From Pseudomarimonas salicorniae (lineage in GTDB: Bacteria; Pseudomonadota; Gammaproteobacteria; Xanthomonadales; Xanthomonadaceae): a DNA stretch of 64,000 nucleotides. Under the pieces are notes generated by a model, which saw nothing but the letters and a program-made list of their open reading frames with translations, did no database searches and was not told the DNA's origin. The DNA is taken from the NCBI RefSeq assembly GCF_023156535.1, contig NZ_JALNMH010000010.1:124001-188000 (forward strand), in the 5' to 3' direction. The position numbers and the translations under genes are program-made. Positions 57,150 to 64,000 of the stretch are shown here, piece by piece; positions within the stretch are counted from its first letter, which is position 1, and every line of letters begins with the position of its first letter.

Positions 57150-57917
57150 TTGAGATCGGAGCTCAGGAGATTTTGGGTGCTGTGCCGCGTGGACCTCAAT
57201 GCGCGGGGTCTGCAGAACGGCACCCTGCTCGTCTGGCTGGTGGTCCTGCCCGTCCTTCAGCTCGGGCTATACGCTGCGGTGTTCGCGGGAATTTTCAAGG
57301 CGCGTGTTCCGGGGCTCGATGCCATGGGCTACGTGGGCTTCCTGTCTCTCGGGCTGTGGCCGTGGTTCGCATTCTCCGAGGCGGTATCACGCGGCGCGAC
57401 GGCCCTGGTGGACAACGCCGGGCTGCTCGGGAAGACCGCGATCTCGCCGTTCCAGCTGATCCTGGCGAGGGTGGCCTCGGCCTTCATGATCCACGGATTG
57501 GGGTTCCTGATCGTCCTGGTCGTGCTGTTCGCGCTGCAGATTCCGCTCAAGCCGACGGGCCTGCCATGGGTGATGGCCGGCTGGCTGGTACTGCTGGCCT
57601 GTGCGGCGGCGTTCGCAGTCATCGCCGCCCTGGTCTGCGTCTTCGTGCGCGATGTGCAGCACCTGCTGCCGCTCGCGCTCACGGCGGTGTTTTTTCTGTC
57701 GCCCCTGCTCTACCGGCTCGAATCCCTGCCCGAGTGGTCGCACCCTGCGCAGTGGTTCAACCCGGCGGGCCTGTCGATCGTCGCCCTCCGTGACGGCCTG
57801 CTCTGGGAGCCCAGTCCCACCCATCTGCTGGTCGCCCTGATCGGGGCTGCGGCGGTGGCTGGGCTGGCCCGGGCGCTCTATGCGCGGCTGCGCGTTCCGA
57901 TGACGGATTACCTGTGA
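57150..57917 (+). CDS. ABC-2 type glycan exporter permease (Wzm-like)
   Basis: 255 residues with six membrane helices, the ABC-2 permease fold. Segments ISPFQLILARVASAF and FFLSPLLYRLESLPEW followed by FNPAGLSIVALRDGLL match the polysaccharide/lipopolysaccharide export permease group (Wzm, KpsM, TagG). The TTG start at 57150 is the only one giving a full N-terminus; AGGA lies nine bases before it. It overlaps the ATPase gene by four bases (GTGA). First gene of a unit running to 63553; the 194-base region upstream has a TAAACT -10-like box but no clear -35. Confidence 0.88.
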   Translation: MRSELRRFWVLCRVDLNARGLQNGTLLVWLVVLPVLQLGLYAAVFAGIFKARVPGLDAMGYVGFLSLGLWPWFAFSEAVSRGATALVDNAGLLGKTAISPFQLILARVASAFMIHGLGFLIVLVVLFALQIPLKPTGLPWVMAGWLVLLACAAAFAVIAALVCVFVRDVQHLLPLALTAVFFLSPLLYRLESLPEWSHPAQWFNPAGLSIVALRDGLLWEPSPTHLLVALIGAAAVAGLARALYARLRVPMTDYL

Positions 57918-59092
57918 CCGGCCCGCTGGTCTCCGTCCGCGACCTTGGCAAGTCGTACCCGCTGCACAACAGCCCGGGGCGCAACGCCCGAGACCTGGTC
58001 CGCGTGCTCCTCGGTCGGCCGGTCGAGCGCGCCGCGGTGCTGGAGGGCGTGAGCTTCGATGTGCTGCCCCGCGAATCGCTGGGCATCATTGGTGAGAACG
58101 GCGCCGGCAAGTCGACCCTGCTCAAGCTCATCACCGGTGTGCTCAGGCCCAGCATCGGCAACGTCTACCGGCGGGGCAGGGTGGGGGCGCTGCTCGAACT
58201 GGGCGCCGGCTTCGATCGCGATCTGACCGGACGGCAGAACATCGCCCTGTCTGCCGGCCTGCAGGGCTGGAGCGGCGCGCAGATCCGCGAGCGCGAGCAG
58301 CAGATCATCGAGTTCGCCGATATCGGCCGCTACGTGGACGAGCCGATCAAGCACTACTCCTCCGGCATGGTCGTGCGACTGGGCTTTGCCATCGTAGCCG
58401 CGGTCAAACCCGAGCTGCTGATCACCGACGAGGTGCTGGCGGTCGGCGACGAGAGCTTCCAGAAGAAGTGCATCCGCTGGATCGAGGGCTACGTCGAGGA
58501 AGGCGGCACCCTGCTGTTCGTCAGCCATTCCATGTACCACATCCAGAAGCTCTGTCGGCACGCGCTGTGGCTGCGCAGTGGGCGGGTTGCCGCGTATGGC
58601 GATGTCTTCGATGTGACCCGCGACTATCTGGCCTACCACGAGCGGCTCGCCGCGGCCGAGGCCGATCGCGACATGGGGCTCGGCGGTGTGGCTTCCGACC
58701 TGCGCCTGGTTCGGGTCTCGCTGAACGGTGAGGAGGGCGAGCTGCCCCCCGACATCGAGAGTGGCGGCCGGCTCGAGGCCGAGGTGACGGTGGATTCCTC
58801 CGACGCCCAGCCGGTGCGGATCGTCCTCGGCCTGGTTCGCGCCGACGGCACCGCGATCTTCGGCACCACCAGCGAGATCGACGGCGCAGAGCCGATTCGC
58901 CAGGAGGGTCGGCTGATCACCTTCCGCGTGGTCTTCGATGCGCTGCCCCTGCTGCCCGGCAGCTACAGCCTGCGCGTGCACAGCATGGACCACGAGGGCC
59001 ATCGCATTTTCGATACGCTGGACCGGGCGTTCACCGTCCGCGGGCGACTGCGCGAGGTCGGCCTGGTCAACCTGCCGCACCGCTGGGGCTGA
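57914..59092 (+). CDS. ABC exporter ATPase with C-terminal glycan-binding domain (Wzt-like)
   Basis: 392 residues. ABC domain with Walker A GENGAGKST (60-68), signature YSSGMVVRLG, Walker B ELLITDEVLAVGD and a His-switch region SHSM. The C-terminal domain (about 255-392) is an immunoglobulin-like Wzt-C domain, recognised by DIESGGRLEAEV, FGTTSEID and the terminal VNLPHRWG. In O9a-type systems this domain recognises the capped non-reducing end of the glycan before export. It pairs with the Wzm-like permease just upstream and starts with a GTG overlapping it. Confidence 0.92.
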   Translation: MTGPLVSVRDLGKSYPLHNSPGRNARDLVRVLLGRPVERAAVLEGVSFDVLPRESLGIIGENGAGKSTLLKLITGVLRPSIGNVYRRGRVGALLELGAGFDRDLTGRQNIALSAGLQGWSGAQIREREQQIIEFADIGRYVDEPIKHYSSGMVVRLGFAIVAAVKPELLITDEVLAVGDESFQKKCIRWIEGYVEEGGTLLFVSHSMYHIQKLCRHALWLRSGRVAAYGDVFDVTRDYLAYHERLAAAEADRDMGLGGVASDLRLVRVSLNGEEGELPPDIESGGRLEAEVTVDSSDAQPVRIVLGLVRADGTAIFGTTSEIDGAEPIRQEGRLITFRVVFDALPLLPGSYSLRVHSMDHEGHRIFDTLDRAFTVRGRLREVGLVNLPHRWG

Positions 59093-59094
59093 GC

Positions 59095-59934
59095 ATGCGG
59101 CCCTGGGTACTGATCCCCGTGTTCAATGCGCCGGCGGCGCTGCAGCGCTGCCTTGAGGCCCTGGACGAGACCCTGTCGCCCGGCGAGCGGGTGCTGCTCT
59201 GCGACGACGCCTCGACCGATGCCGCAGTCGCGCCCTTGATCGAGCGCTGGCAGGCCGGCACGGCGCTGGAAGTGCATGTTGAGCGGTCAAGGCAGAACCG
59301 GGGTTTCGTCGGCAACGTCAATGCCGCGATGGCCCGGCTGGGCGGCGAGGACGCCATTCTGCTCAATACCGACACCGTGCCCGCACCGGGCTGGTTCGAG
59401 GCCATGGTGCGCTGCGCCGAGGTCGATCCGCGTATCGCCACCGCCACCCCCTGGTCGAACAACGCCGAGATCTGCTCGTTTCCCCAGCTTTGCATCGCGG
59501 CACCGATCCCAGGGCAGCGGGCGCTGAAGGCGATTGGCCGCGCGGCGGCGCAGATGGTTGACGTGCAGCCGCCCGAGTTGCCGACCGGCGTCGGCTTCGC
59601 GATGTTCGTCCGCGGAAGCGCCTGGACCACGCTGGGCGGTTTCGACGAGGCGACCTTCGGCCGCGGCTACGGCGAGGAAAATGACTTCTGCCGGCGCGCG
59701 GCCGGCCACGGCTGGCGCAACGTGCTCTGTCCCACCGCCTACGTGGCCCATGAGGGGCATGCCTCGTTCGCGGGGACCGGCCACAGTCCGGGTGGTGAGA
59801 ATCTGCGCCGGCTGACCGCGCGCTACCCCGATTACAATGAGCGGGTGGCCACCTTCATCTGCGAGGACCCGCTGCGGCCCTTGCGCGATCGACTCGCCGA
59901 GCTGCTCGAGCGCGAGTCCGGAATCCCTTCGTGA
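59095..59934 (+). CDS. family 2 glycosyltransferase
   Basis: 279 residues, GT-A fold. Nucleotide-sugar site VLIPVFNAP at the N-terminus, DDAST (about 40-44), NRGFVGNVNAAM and the metal-binding NTDTVPAPGW; a C-terminal acceptor-side segment contains GGFDEATFGRGYGEENDFC, the acidic motif of GT2. No membrane segment. It starts two bases after the ATPase stop and overlaps the methyltransferase gene by four (GTGA). The donor and acceptor sugars are unknown. Confidence 0.9.
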   Translation: MRPWVLIPVFNAPAALQRCLEALDETLSPGERVLLCDDASTDAAVAPLIERWQAGTALEVHVERSRQNRGFVGNVNAAMARLGGEDAILLNTDTVPAPGWFEAMVRCAEVDPRIATATPWSNNAEICSFPQLCIAAPIPGQRALKAIGRAAAQMVDVQPPELPTGVGFAMFVRGSAWTTLGGFDEATFGRGYGEENDFCRRAAGHGWRNVLCPTAYVAHEGHASFAGTGHSPGGENLRRLTARYPDYNERVATFICEDPLRPLRDRLAELLERESGIPS

Positions 59935-60812
59935 GCGATCGACAAGACCCGGCACTGCCCTTCACCGGCGAGCGATTCACGCCCGAGTGCGTGCGCGAGA
60001 TCTGGTATGAGCACCTGCATCGCTATGCCTTCGCGGCCCAGCTCGCCAATGGCCGGCGCGTACTCGATGCGGCCAGCGGCGAAGGCTTCGGCAGCGCCAT
60101 GCTCGCCTCGGCCGGTGCCCGCTCCGTGCTCGGCGTCGACATCGACCCCGAAGCGGTGGCGCATGCGCAACGGCGCTACGCCGATCGGCCCGCGCTGCGC
60201 TTCGAGAGCGGCGACGCGACGCGCCTCGAATCACTCGAGTCGGCCAGCTTCGATCTGGTCTGCAGCTTCGAGACGCTGGAGCACGTAGAGCGCCAGGAAG
60301 CGCTGCTCGAAGGCTTCGCGCGTGTCCTCACCGAGGACGGCCTGCTGCTGATCTCGACCCCGGACAAGCGCGTCTACAGCGACCTTGCCGGGCACGACAA
60401 CCCGTTCCACGTGCGGGAGCTGTACCGGGCTGAGTTCGAGGCCCTGCTGCGGCGGCACTTCCCGGCGATCGCCCTGTGGGGCCAGAAGCTGCTGTTCCAG
60501 TCGGTGATCTGGTCACCCGGAAGACAGCAAGGCTGGCAGGCCAACGTCGAGGGCGCAGAGCAGCCGGGCATGGCCTATGAGCCGATGTACTGGATCGCGC
60601 TCTGCGCACGCAGCGAGGCGGCGCTTTCGGCGCTGCCCTCGCTCCATCTGTTCGGTGATGCCGCGGAAAGCGTCTATCGCCACTATGACGAGGAGATCCG
60701 GAAAGGCATCCGTGCGGGCCACCGGATCCTCGAGCTGGAGGCCGAGGTCGAGCAGCTGCGCGCCCGCCTCGCCGCGTCGCAGGACGCCCAGGAAAAAGGA
60801 GAAGGATCTTGA
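59931..60812 (+). CDS. class I SAM-dependent methyltransferase with C-terminal coiled coil
   Basis: 293 residues. RFTPECVREIWYEHLHRYAF is the opening typical of a methyltransferase subset found in glycan clusters; motif I is LDAASGEGFG (about 47-56), and VLGVDIDPEA and FDLVCSFETLEHV follow. The last 40 residues form a charged coiled coil (LELEAEVEQLRARL), which in WbdD-like proteins organises chain-terminating enzymes. I infer a possible role in capping the exported glycan. It begins with GTG overlapping the previous stop and its own stop overlaps the next start (TTGA). Confidence 0.85.
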   Translation: MSDRQDPALPFTGERFTPECVREIWYEHLHRYAFAAQLANGRRVLDAASGEGFGSAMLASAGARSVLGVDIDPEAVAHAQRRYADRPALRFESGDATRLESLESASFDLVCSFETLEHVERQEALLEGFARVLTEDGLLLISTPDKRVYSDLAGHDNPFHVRELYRAEFEALLRRHFPAIALWGQKLLFQSVIWSPGRQQGWQANVEGAEQPGMAYEPMYWIALCARSEAALSALPSLHLFGDAAESVYRHYDEEIRKGIRAGHRILELEAEVEQLRARLAASQDAQEKGEGS

Positions 60813-62629
60813 ACACCCCAACCCATGCCGCCCGCTCGTCCCTCGGGGATGTTCCGCTGTACGCATCGATCGGCGGCCGTATGGCCTCGCTCGGCAACGA
60901 GGAGGTGGTGTTCTTCGATCCCGAGTCGAATCGCTCGCACGTGATGACCGCCCAGGTGATCGAGGCGCTCGAGCTCTGCCGCCCCTTCGCGACGATGGAC
61001 GAGCATGTAAAGAACGTCGCGTCCCGGGTGCAGGGACTGGCCGGACAGGAGGCGGCCGTCCGCCGCGTGCTCGAGGGCCTGACCTCCCGTGGCCTGCTGG
61101 TCAGCGATGATGCATTCCTGCGCCGCATGACCTCGGTCCCGGCGGTGCCGGTGGCCGAGCATGCCGGCCTGTTCGTACGCGCCTGCGACCGGCCCGAGCA
61201 GCTCTCCGCCCTGCTCGACAGCCTGCCGGATGGCGAAGCTGCGCTGGAACGACTGGTGGTGATGGATGACTCGCGCGAGGCGACTTCGGTCGAGCAGCAC
61301 GCCGCCCGGCTGTCCTCAGCCGGCGGACGGGAAGTCTTCCATGTCACCCCGGACCGCTGGCAGGCCTTCGAGCAGGCGTTGGCTGCCGAGCTGCCCGAGC
61401 ACGCCGAGCTGCTGGGCCAGCTGCTGCGCCACGATCCGGGCTATCGCGGCCCGGTCGGCGGCGGCCAGGGGCGCAACCTGATCACCCTGCTCAGTGCCGG
61501 GCGCCGACACCTGCTGCTCGATGACGACAACCTGTTCCCGCTCGCCCGCCATCCCGAGGCCAGCGCCTCGCTGCAGCACGAGGCCCTGGCCTGGGCGCCG
61601 CGCACCTTCTCCGCGCAGGACGAGGCGATGTCGGTCGGCGAGGTTGATCCGGATGCGGCCTCGACCCTGCTCGACCTTTGCGGCCGCACGCTCGGCGAGC
61701 TGGTCCGCGATGGACGGCTGCGCTTCGGTCGCGAAGAGCTGGTCGGGCGCATGCCCAGCGTCGAGCCCCTGCTGCGCGGTGATCTGCGCGTCAGCATGGC
61801 GGTGAACGGCCACCGGGGCGGTTCCTGCGCCTCCGGGGTCAACTGGCTGCTCCTGCTGGATCCGCAGGCCCGCGCCGGTCTGCTTGCCGACGAGGCGCGC
61901 TACCGGCAGCTGCGCGGCGACCCGGCGGTGTGGTTCGGGTGCTCGGCCTTCGCCGCCACCCGGCTTGCCCAGTTCACCCCCTTCAGCGTCGACAACAGCC
62001 TGCTGTTGCCCTGCACCAGCCCCTTCGGCCGCAGCGAGGACGCGGTGTTCAACGCGCTGGCCAGCGCCATGCATCCGGGCAGCGTCCAGCTGCACGTGCC
62101 CTGGTCGGTGGGCCATCGACCGCAGCAGGGGCGCGACCGCTCGGCCCTGTATGCGCAGGCGGATACGCCGGACGTCAACCAGAGCCTGGCCGACCTCATC
62201 ATGCGCAGCGCCGACGAGATCCACGCCGAGGCGCCCGAGGCTCGCGCCGCCGCGATCGCCGCGCGCATCGAGGACCTCGCTGCCGGCAGCGAGCGCAACC
62301 TGCTTGCCTACCTCGGCGAGTTCCTCGCCTATCGCCGCACCACCCTGATCGCCCAGATGCAGCAGGTGCTGGCAGCGGCGCAGCGGGCGCCTATTCCCGA
62401 CTGGTTCTTCGCCGACCTGCGGGCGCAGATCGAAGCCAATGGCCGCGCCGTGGTCGAGCGCAAGCCGCCGCGCTTTGCCGGTTGGCCAGAGGAGGCCAGC
62501 GCGGCGCAGAGCGCTGCGCGCTTCCGCGAGCAGGCCGCCGTGCTGGCCCGTGGCCTGCGCGCCTGGCCAGCCATTCGCGAGGCCGCCGCGGCGCGCGCCG
62601 GGGACTTCCTTGGCAGCTGCCGGATCTAG
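60809..62629 (+). CDS. putative PqqD-like (RRE) domain fused to a glycosyltransferase-like domain
   Basis: 606 residues, cytoplasmic. Residues about 20-100 (LGNEEVVFFDPESNRSHVM, then a helix with AVRRVLEGLTSRGLLVSD) resemble the winged-helix PqqD/RRE fold that binds leader peptides in RiPP pathways. Residues about 118-470 resemble a GT-A glycosyltransferase: LFVRACDRPEQ at the place of the first strand, VVMDDS (DDS at 153-155), and LLLDDDN with D238-D239-D240 as a DxD-like metal site. A C-terminal helical region (about 480-606) is Ala/Arg-rich. TTG start supported by AAAGGAG. Fourth gene after the exporter. Homology is by eye and needs a profile search. Confidence 0.65.
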   Translation: MNTPTHAARSSLGDVPLYASIGGRMASLGNEEVVFFDPESNRSHVMTAQVIEALELCRPFATMDEHVKNVASRVQGLAGQEAAVRRVLEGLTSRGLLVSDDAFLRRMTSVPAVPVAEHAGLFVRACDRPEQLSALLDSLPDGEAALERLVVMDDSREATSVEQHAARLSSAGGREVFHVTPDRWQAFEQALAAELPEHAELLGQLLRHDPGYRGPVGGGQGRNLITLLSAGRRHLLLDDDNLFPLARHPEASASLQHEALAWAPRTFSAQDEAMSVGEVDPDAASTLLDLCGRTLGELVRDGRLRFGREELVGRMPSVEPLLRGDLRVSMAVNGHRGGSCASGVNWLLLLDPQARAGLLADEARYRQLRGDPAVWFGCSAFAATRLAQFTPFSVDNSLLLPCTSPFGRSEDAVFNALASAMHPGSVQLHVPWSVGHRPQQGRDRSALYAQADTPDVNQSLADLIMRSADEIHAEAPEARAAAIAARIEDLAAGSERNLLAYLGEFLAYRRTTLIAQMQQVLAAAQRAPIPDWFFADLRAQIEANGRAVVERKPPRFAGWPEEASAAQSAARFREQAAVLARGLRAWPAIREAAAARAGDFLGSCRI

Positions 62630-62671
62630 TCCGCTGATCGCCCCGCGAGCGCCGGGGCCGGCCACCCGATC

Positions 62672-63553
62672 GTGAGCGAAGTGCCCACCGTGAGTGCCGT
62701 CGTCGTGCTGCACAACAGTGCCGCCACCCTGGCGGCCTGCTTGCGCGCGGCGCTCGCCCAGCCCGCCCTGGTGGAACTGATGGTGGTGGACAATGGCTCG
62801 ATCGACAACTGGCGCGGCGAGCTGCCGGAAGACGATCGCCTACGGGTACTGAGCAATGCCGGCAATCCCGGCTTCGCCACCGCCTGCAACCAGGGCGCGG
62901 CGGCCTCGGCCGGCGATGTCCTGCTGTTCCTCAATCCGGATTGCCTGCTTGAGCCGGACAGCCTTGGCGCCCTGCTCGACGTGGCGGCCGAGCAGCCCGG
63001 CGACGGCCTGCTCGGCGCGCAGCTGCTCGAGGCCGATGGCCGTCCCCAGCCTGCCTCGCGGCGCCTTGCGCCGACCCCGCCGCGGGTGCTGGCCGGCCGC
63101 ATCGATCTCGATCAACCGGAATGGCAGGCCGCCGGCCGCGGCCCCGCGCCGCGGTTCGAGCCGCTTGAGGCGATTTCCGGCGCCCTGATGCTGATCCCGC
63201 GCTGCCTGTTCGAATCGGTCGGCGGCTTCGACGCCGGCTACCGTTTGCACTTCGAGGATCTTGACCTGTGCCGCCGGGTGCGCGATTCGGGCGCCTGGGT
63301 CGGCATCGCACCGCGGGTGAGGGTGCGTCACCTCAAGGGCACCAGCAGCCGGCGCCGCCCGTTCTGGGTGGAATGGCAGAAGCACCGCGGCCTGTGGCGC
63401 TACTACAGCAAGTTCGATCGGCCCACGGCGGGTGCCTGGACCAGCCTGCTGTTGGCCAGCCTGCTCGCCGCCCACTATCCGTGGGCGGCGCTGCGTGCCT
63501 GGTGGCGATCGCGGCGCGCCGGGGGCGCGCCATCGGGGTCGCCGCTTACTTGA
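62672..63553 (+). CDS. family 2 glycosyltransferase, rhamnosyltransferase-like
   Basis: 293 residues. Opening [23 protein letters not shown] (about 32-37), [11 protein letters not shown], the DxD-like [10 protein letters not shown], and [19 protein letters not shown]; this arrangement is typical of WbbL-type rhamnosyltransferases. A C-terminal hydrophobic segment ([17 protein letters not shown]) may associate with the membrane. GTG start at 62672, no clear ribosome-binding site. Its 3' end overlaps the end of the convergent ettA by eight bases. Last gene of the glycan unit. Confidence 0.88.
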   Translation: MSEVPTVSAVVVLHNSAATLAACLRAALAQPALVELMVVDNGSIDNWRGELPEDDRLRVLSNAGNPGFATACNQGAAASAGDVLLFLNPDCLLEPDSLGALLDVAAEQPGDGLLGAQLLEADGRPQPASRRLAPTPPRVLAGRIDLDQPEWQAAGRGPAPRFEPLEAISGALMLIPRCLFESVGGFDAGYRLHFEDLDLCRRVRDSGAWVGIAPRVRVRHLKGTSSRRRPFWVEWQKHRGLWRYYSKFDRPTAGAWTSLLLASLLAAHYPWAALRAWWRSRRAGGAPSGSPLT

Positions 63554-64000
63554 GCGCCTTGAAGCGCAGGCGGTGTGGCCTCGCCGCTTCGTCGCCGAGG
63601 CGACGCTTCTTGTCTTCCTCGTACTCGCGATAGTTGCCCTGGAAGAACTCGACGTGCGAGTCGCCCTCGAAGGCGAGGATGTGCGTCGCGATACGGTCGA
63701 GGAACCAGCGGTCGTGCGAGATCACCAGCGCGCAGCCGGGGAATTCAAGCAGAGCGTCTTCGAGCGCGCGGAGGGTTTCCACGTCGAGGTCGTTGGAGGG
63801 CTCGTCGAGCAGCAGCACGTTGCCGCCCTGCAGCAGGGTCTTGGCAAGGTGCAGGCGGCCGCGCTCACCGCCTGACAGCGTGCCGACCAGCTTCTGCTGG
63901 TCCTGGCCCTTGAAGTTGAAGCGGCCGATGTAGGCGCGTGACTGGATCTCGACGCCATTGATGTTGAGGATGTCGCTGCCGCCGGAGACTTCCTGGAAGA
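63546..64000 (-). CDS. ettA: energy-dependent translational throttle protein EttA (3' end, partial)
   Basis: Only the last 151 codons are in the window; the gene continues past base 64000 on the minus strand. Seen are the second ABC domain's [10 protein letters not shown], signature [13 protein letters not shown], Walker [20 protein letters not shown] and [22 protein letters not shown], followed by the EttA tail [12 protein letters not shown]. The ribosome-associated ABC-F ATPase regulates the first elongation steps according to ATP/ADP ratio. DEPSND with Ser in place of Thr is a mild variant. Convergent with the last glycosyltransferase gene. Confidence 0.95.
   Translation of the reverse strand, partial: FQEVSGGSDILNINGVEIQSRAYIGRFNFKGQDQQKLVGTLSGGERGRLHLAKTLLQGGNVLLLDEPSNDLDVETLRALEDALLEFPGCALVISHDRWFLDRIATHILAFEGDSHVEFFQGNYREYEEDKKRRLGDEAARPHRLRFKALK

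Overview
The window is a GC-rich (roughly two thirds G+C), gene-dense chromosomal segment from a gammaproteobacterium, most likely of the Xanthomonadales/Lysobacterales. The reasons are the gene orders rpoZ-spoT-ridA-recG and mrcA/pilMNOPQ, and above all a type II secretion operon in the order E-F-G-H-I-J-K-L-M-N-D, which is the Xanthomonas Xps order and not the C-to-O order of enterics, Vibrio or Pseudomonas. The genus cannot be fixed from the sequence alone. About fifty genes are present. No gap exceeds about 235 bases, and I see no tRNA, rRNA, transposase, phage gene or CRISPR array.

Layout. 1-1424: 3' part of a secreted zinc protease with a PA domain. 1586-7707: rpoZ, spoT, ridA, recG and a nucleoside hydrolase (transcription, stringent response, metabolite repair, DNA repair, nucleoside salvage). 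7675-11001 (minus): a very large MscK-type mechanosensitive channel, divergent from rpmE2 (zinc-independent L31), followed by gltA. 12928-16038 (minus): a small conserved hypothetical and penicillin-binding protein 1A. 16255-21313: pilMNOPQ, the type IV pilus alignment complex and secretin, followed by a large Ig-repeat lipoprotein. 24203-31143: a complete moxR-bat operon (MoxR ATPase, DUF58, DUF4381, BatA, a BatB/BatC fusion, BatD). 31231-34050: two sodium-coupled amino acid/dicarboxylate transporters. 34068-36131: a methyltransferase, a small membrane protein and DsbC. 36197-40698: purL and an exosortase-H-associated type membrane protein. 40695-51579: an eleven-gene type II secretion operon, interrupted between gspE and gspF by an unusual pair of inverted heptamer arrays. 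51619-56955: exported proteins, including one with strongly optimised codon use. 57150-63553: a Wzm/Wzt-type ABC exporter with two family 2 glycosyltransferases, a methyltransferase and a protein that appears to join a PqqD-like domain to a glycosyltransferase-like domain. 63546-64000 (minus): the end of ettA.

The window is dominated by the cell envelope: peptidoglycan synthesis, type IV pili, type II secretion with DsbC-assisted folding of exported proteins, envelope stress (Bat) and surface glycan export. The exported proteins at 1, 21399, 52225 and 54125 are plausible clients or surface partners of these machines, but no sequence signal proves the link.

The observations I consider most worth following are the PqqD-like/glycosyltransferase-like fusion inside the glycan export operon, the 4+4 inverted heptamer repeat inside the type II secretion operon, a GspE that has lost its tetracysteine zinc site, and an exosortase-H-associated type protein with no exosortase beside it.
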